Shown one piece after another: positions 8,793-11,006 of a stretch of 11,006 nucleotides of DNA. A program made the translations under genes and the position numbers. The stretch's first letter is position 1; each line of letters opens with the position of its first letter. Source of the DNA: an uncultured Eubacteriales bacterium (GTDB lineage: Bacteria > Bacillota_A > Clostridia > Lachnospirales > Cellulosilyticaceae). The stretch covers positions 1 through 11,006 of the forward strand of contig USPX01000048.1 of assembly GCA_900556665.1 (NCBI GenBank), written 5' to 3'. Below the pieces are notes generated by a model, which was not told where the DNA came from, ran no database searches, and saw only the letters and a list, made by a program, of their open reading frames with translations.

Positions 8793-9036
8793 TCTCCTTT
8801 CGAGTAAAACATATACAATAATAATATATTTTATAGTAATGGTAGTAATAGGTCTTGTGGGTAATGTGGATAACTACGACAAGTCCTTGATGTTCTTAAA
8901 CAAATACTTGTATATATAGATGTGGACAAGTTGAAGTTTTTCTTTAACCTTATCCACACTATTCACATTGGGGTTAAAGTTAAAGAAATAATCCACAAAT
9001 AATTCACTTTAAGTTCACAATAATATACACAGGTTA
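8785..9036. other. oriC: Origin of replication, dnaA-dnaN half (oriC)
   Basis: Non-coding gap of 252 bp with clustered DnaA boxes. Perfect TTATCCACA sites are at 8865-8873 (-) and 8950-8958 (+), plus the one at 8784-8792. Single-mismatch sites are TTACCCACA at 8856-8864 (-), TTGTCCACA at 8921-8929 (-) and TAATCCACA at 8989-8997 (+). Weaker ones lie at 8959-8967 and 9023-9031. An AT-rich segment borders the tandem boxes on the dnaN side. This matches the organisation of the B. subtilis incC region where the strands open. I see no good promoter or terminator here. Confidence 0.88.
8806..8873 (+). other. Predicted DNA unwinding site: tandem boxes, GC step, DnaA-trios, AT-rich DUE
   Basis: On the plus strand, read from the boxes towards dnaN, there are two abutting DnaA boxes (8865-8873 and 8856-8864), a short step containing GGTC (8851-8854), then triplets TAG TAA TGG TAG TAA TAG (8834-8851, written 5' to 3'). 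Next comes an AT-only run (about 8811-8835). The B. subtilis basal unwinding system has the same order, and its DnaA-trios have consensus (A/T)A(G/A). Five of the six triplets fit; TGG does not. The match in motif, polarity and position towards dnaN is direct. Function is inferred. Confidence 0.72.
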
Positions 9037-10371
9037 TTAAGATGTAATTTTAGATTCAAGTTCATTTAAAACTTGAGTAAGTTCAATATCAGTTTGAAGT
9101 TCACGAGAGATTTTTTCAAAACCGTGAATAATAGTTGTATGATCTCGCCCACCGAATTTCTCACCGATTTTAGGTAGAGAAAGATCTGTAAGTTTACGAC
9201 AAAGATACATTGCAATTTGGCGTGGATATGCAATATTACGTGTTCTCTTAGAAGATTGAAGATCTTCAGGTTTAAGGTGGAAGTAATTTGCTACTGTTTC
9301 TTGAATGTATTCTGCTGTAATTACTTTAGGTTTATCTTTAGAAATAAGGTCTTTAAGTGCTTCGTTAGCTAGTTCAACTGTAATTGGCTTATTAGTTAAA
9401 GAAGAGAATGCAAGGATTCTATTTAAAGCACCTTCAAGTTCTCTAATATTAGAGATAACTGTTTTTGCAATAAATAAAAGTACATCTTCAGGTACTGATA
9501 AACTTTCAATTTCAGCTTTCTTGCGTAAAATAGCAATTCTAGTTTCTAAATCTGGGCTTTGAATATCAGCGATAAGTCCCCATTCAAAACGTGAGCGTAA
9601 ACGATCTTCAAGTGTTTGAATTTCCTTAGGCGGACGGTCGCTTGATATAATAATTTGTTTATTTGCTTCATGTAATTCATTAAAGGTATGGAAAAATTCT
9701 TCTTGTGTACGTTCTTTCCCTGCAATGAATTGAATATCATCGATTAATAAGACATCGATGTTTCTATATTTATTACGAAAGCTTTCATTTTTATCATCGC
9801 GAATTGAGTTGATAAGCTCATTTGTAAATTTCTCCGATGAGGCATAGATAACCTTAGCATTAGGGTTTTGATCCAAAATAAAGTGCGCAATAGAATGCAT
9901 AAGGTGAGTCTTACCAAGACCTACACCTCCGTATAAGAATAGAGGGTTATAAGCACGCGCAGGTGCTTCCGCAACAGCTAAAGCTGCAGCATGTGCCATA
10001 CGGTTACTGTTACCTACTACAAAACTATCGAATACATATCTAGGATTAAGATTACTAGGGTTATTTAATGGGTCTTGCACCTGTTCAGTTTTCCTGTTAT
10101 TTTGTTCTAAATTTGTTTGTTCATTAGGAAGCACAAACTTAATCGTGTACTCTTTATTTAAGACTTGTAGAGCACTATTACGAATGAGTTCTAGATAACG
10201 CGTATTGAGAATTTCTTTGGTAAACTCATTTTTAACACTTAATATTAAGACATTGTCTTGAATATCAAGAATCTGCGTATCTTTAAACCAAGTATTAAAG
10301 CTAACACTAGATGTTTCTAGTTCAATAATACTAAGAATGGCTTCCCATTGTTTTTCATACACTGATGACAT
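9037..10371 (-). CDS. dnaA: Chromosomal replication initiator protein DnaA
   Basis: AAA+ initiator that binds DnaA boxes, forms an ATP-dependent filament and opens oriC. The chosen product has 444 residues. Domain I spans 1 to about 85, with a short variable linker to about 110. The AAA+ core has Walker A GGVGLGKT (148-155), Walker B VLLIDD (207-212), sensor 1 IIISSDRP (240-247), the arginine-finger region LEDRLRSRF (254-262) and sensor 2 R310 ([12 protein letters not shown]). The DNA-binding domain IV ends with the DnaA signature [15 protein letters not shown] (407-421). I set the start at MSSVYEKQ because AGGAGG (10379-10384) lies 7 nt upstream. An in-frame ATG at 10416 would run through that site and lacks its own, and it precedes the likely transcript start. 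The gene ends in TAATAA and lies between the two halves of the origin. Confidence 0.98.
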   Translation of the reverse strand: MSSVYEKQWEAILSIIELETSSVSFNTWFKDTQILDIQDNVLILSVKNEFTKEILNTRYLELIRNSALQVLNKEYTIKFVLPNEQTNLEQNNRKTEQVQDPLNNPSNLNPRYVFDSFVVGNSNRMAHAAALAVAEAPARAYNPLFLYGGVGLGKTHLMHSIAHFILDQNPNAKVIYASSEKFTNELINSIRDDKNESFRNKYRNIDVLLIDDIQFIAGKERTQEEFFHTFNELHEANKQIIISSDRPPKEIQTLEDRLRSRFEWGLIADIQSPDLETRIAILRKKAEIESLSVPEDVLLFIAKTVISNIRELEGALNRILAFSSLTNKPITVELANEALKDLISKDKPKVITAEYIQETVANYFHLKPEDLQSSKRTRNIAYPRQIAMYLCRKLTDLSLPKIGEKFGGRDHTTIIHGFEKISRELQTDIELTQVLNELESKITS

Positions 10372-10396
10372 TCTTAATCCTCCTAATTTACGTAAA

Positions 10397-10426
10397 TTTA
10401 TGCACAGCTTATTCAAGTATTGTCAA
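10397..10426 (-). promoter_or_regulatory. Proximal dnaA promoter overlapped by a DnaA box
   Basis: On the minus strand, a perfect TTGACA (10421-10426) is followed after 18 bp by CATAAA (10397-10402), a four-of-six -10 match. Predicted start is near 10390, about 19 nt before the dnaA ATG and just upstream of the AGGAGG site. The -10 box is covered by a TTATGCACA DnaA box (10398-10406). A second copy of the same box in the opposite orientation (10429-10437) abuts the -35 side. This geometry suggests autorepression by DnaA. Confidence 0.55.
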
Positions 10427-10715
10427 CATGTGCATAAAATAATCAACATACATCTTGAAAAAGTCAAATTTCCTGGTTGAATAAGTGAAATAGAAACAGG
10501 TTGTGGATAAAGTTATTCAACGTAGGAAATCAAAAAAAATAATAAAAAAACAAAAAAAAGTAGATGTTATACACAGATTTATCAACAAAATGTGAATAAC
10601 ATTACTTAATCAACAACTTATCTACAGATAATCTAATAATATCAAAATACCTGTGGAAAATCAACCTGTCTTGAAAAAATATCCACAGAATTAACAGTGG
10701 ACAAAATGTGGATAT
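10398..10715. other. oriC: Origin of replication, upstream half: DnaA-box cluster
   Basis: Ten DnaA-box-like sites in 318 bp. Matches to TT(A/T)TNCACA: 10398-10406 (+, TTATGCACA), 10429-10437 (-, TTATGCACA), 10502-10510 (-, perfect TTATCCACA), 10567-10575 (+, TTATACACA), 10591-10599 (-, TTATTCACA) and 10652-10660 (-, TTTTCCACA). One-mismatch sites: 10579-10587 (+, TTATCAACA), 10618-10626 (+, TTATCTACA), 10679-10687 (+, ATATCCACA) and 10707-10715 (-, ATATCCACA). An A-rich stretch lies at 10531-10560. This corresponds to the incAB region upstream of dnaA in B. subtilis. The density is far above chance. Which sites DnaA really occupies cannot be told from sequence. Confidence 0.87.
10439..10467 (-). 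promoter_or_regulatory. Possible distal dnaA promoter
   Basis: On the minus strand, TTGACT (10462-10467) is followed after 17 bp by GATTAT (10439-10444). The -35 match is five of six and the -10 match four of six. Its -10 lies next to the DnaA box at 10429-10437, so a transcript starting here would also pass through that operator-like pair. It is weaker on paper than the TTGACA promoter downstream. Confidence 0.4.
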
Positions 10716-10718
10716 TTT
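10676..10718. repeat. 12-bp inverted repeat containing two DnaA boxes
   Basis: AAAATATCCACA (10676-10687) and its exact reverse complement TGTGGATATTTT (10707-10718) are separated by 19 bp. Each arm holds an ATATCCACA box, one change from consensus. A partial third site (TTGTCCACT, complement of 10696-10704) lies between them. The repeat marks the outer edge of the upstream box cluster. Confidence 0.7.
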
Positions 10719-10719
10719 A

Positions 10720-11006
10720 ACATATTGTTTAAAAGAAAATTGAAATAGAGAAGAGCTATTTTTAAATTTAGATAAAAAGGGGGAGTGGGCTAGATAAAAT
10801 TGAGTAAAAAGATAAAAATAGGGAATAATAAAGGCAAGATAGCGTAAGAGAGAAAGTATACTGAGTTATGCTGCATTATAATAGGAAGCTTTTCTTTTTT
10901 TTGAATAAAAATATGCTATTTGAAAACATTAGTTACTTTAAATATAAGATGACGAGTTGTGCTAGTTAAATTTACAAGTAGAATAAGCTCCAAGCATGTG
11001 ATATCT
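10720..11006. other. Non-coding, purine-rich flank beyond the origin
   Basis: No gene is supported in these 287 bp. The plus strand from about 10741 to 10855 is strikingly rich in A and G, with few C residues. A short open frame (10868-10969) has no ribosome site. A weak forward promoter, TTGTGC (10957-10962) with a 16-bp spacer and TAGAAT (10979-10984), could drive a divergent gene just outside the window. rpmH is the usual candidate in Firmicutes, but no rpmH sequence is present. Confidence 0.5.

Noticed and set aside
8785..9036. A separate dnaN promoter in the dnaA-dnaN gap
   Set aside because: A TATAAA sequence is present on the minus strand, but no acceptable -35 box lies at 16-18 bp from it, so I did not call it.
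10372..10416. Upstream in-frame ATG extending DnaA by 15 residues
   Set aside because: The extension contains the AGGAGG site that serves the MSSVYEKQ start, has no ribosome site of its own, and begins upstream of the likely transcription start.
8784..10715. Box clusters considered as a CRISPR or iteron array
   Set aside because: The repeated units are 9-bp DnaA boxes in both orientations with irregular spacing, not regular repeats with spacers. No cas or plasmid rep gene is present.
10868..10969. Plus-strand open frame of 33 codons near the right edge
   Set aside because: No ribosome site precedes it and the translation (rich in F, N, K and Y) has no recognisable feature; it is not rpmH.

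Overview
This is the replication-origin region of a low-GC Gram-positive bacterium (Bacillota, most likely Clostridia). The gene order dnaA, dnaN, yaaA (S4 domain), recF, gyrB, gyrA, then an rRNA operon is the classic Firmicute origin layout. The DNA is AT-rich, Shine-Dalgarno sites are strong (AGGAGG type), and the tRNA gene lacks an encoded CCA. I cannot name the genus; an AT-rich Lachnospirales-type clostridium would fit. All protein genes and the tRNA lie on the minus strand, so the window is read from right to left.

Right end (about 10372-11006): the region upstream of dnaA. It holds the dnaA promoter or promoters, a dense cluster of about ten DnaA boxes spread over 320 bp, an A-tract segment, and then about 290 bp without a recognisable gene. 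rpmH, which often diverges from dnaA, is not inside the window. The interval 9037-10371 is dnaA. The 252-bp dnaA-dnaN gap is a second DnaA-box cluster. It contains two abutting boxes, a short GC step, trinucleotides that fit the DnaA-trio pattern and an AT-rich stretch, in the order known for the Bacillus subtilis unwinding site. The origin therefore looks bipartite, with dnaA between its two halves.

Middle (4262-8784): dnaN (sliding clamp), a hairpin, yaaA, recF, a good promoter, then gyrB. The remB/yaaB gene found between recF and gyrB in B. subtilis is absent.

Left (1-4240): gyrA, then a membrane-anchored C39-type cysteine peptidase gene coupled to gyrA by a TAATG overlap, followed by a terminator. 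Next come a tRNA-Ser(GCU) gene with its own strong promoter and two near-duplicate TTGACA-type promoters typical of rRNA operons. These read off the left edge into what should be a 16S rRNA gene.

Together the genes cover initiation (DnaA, oriC), processivity (DnaN), repair at forks (RecF), supercoiling (GyrAB) and highly expressed RNA genes co-oriented with the leftward fork. Most of the window is conserved housekeeping DNA. The points worth a second look are the arrangement of DnaA boxes around the dnaA promoter and the dnaN start codon, the unwinding element, the coupled peptidase, and a glycine in the GyrA quinolone-determining region. I did not find evidence of a previously undescribed system.
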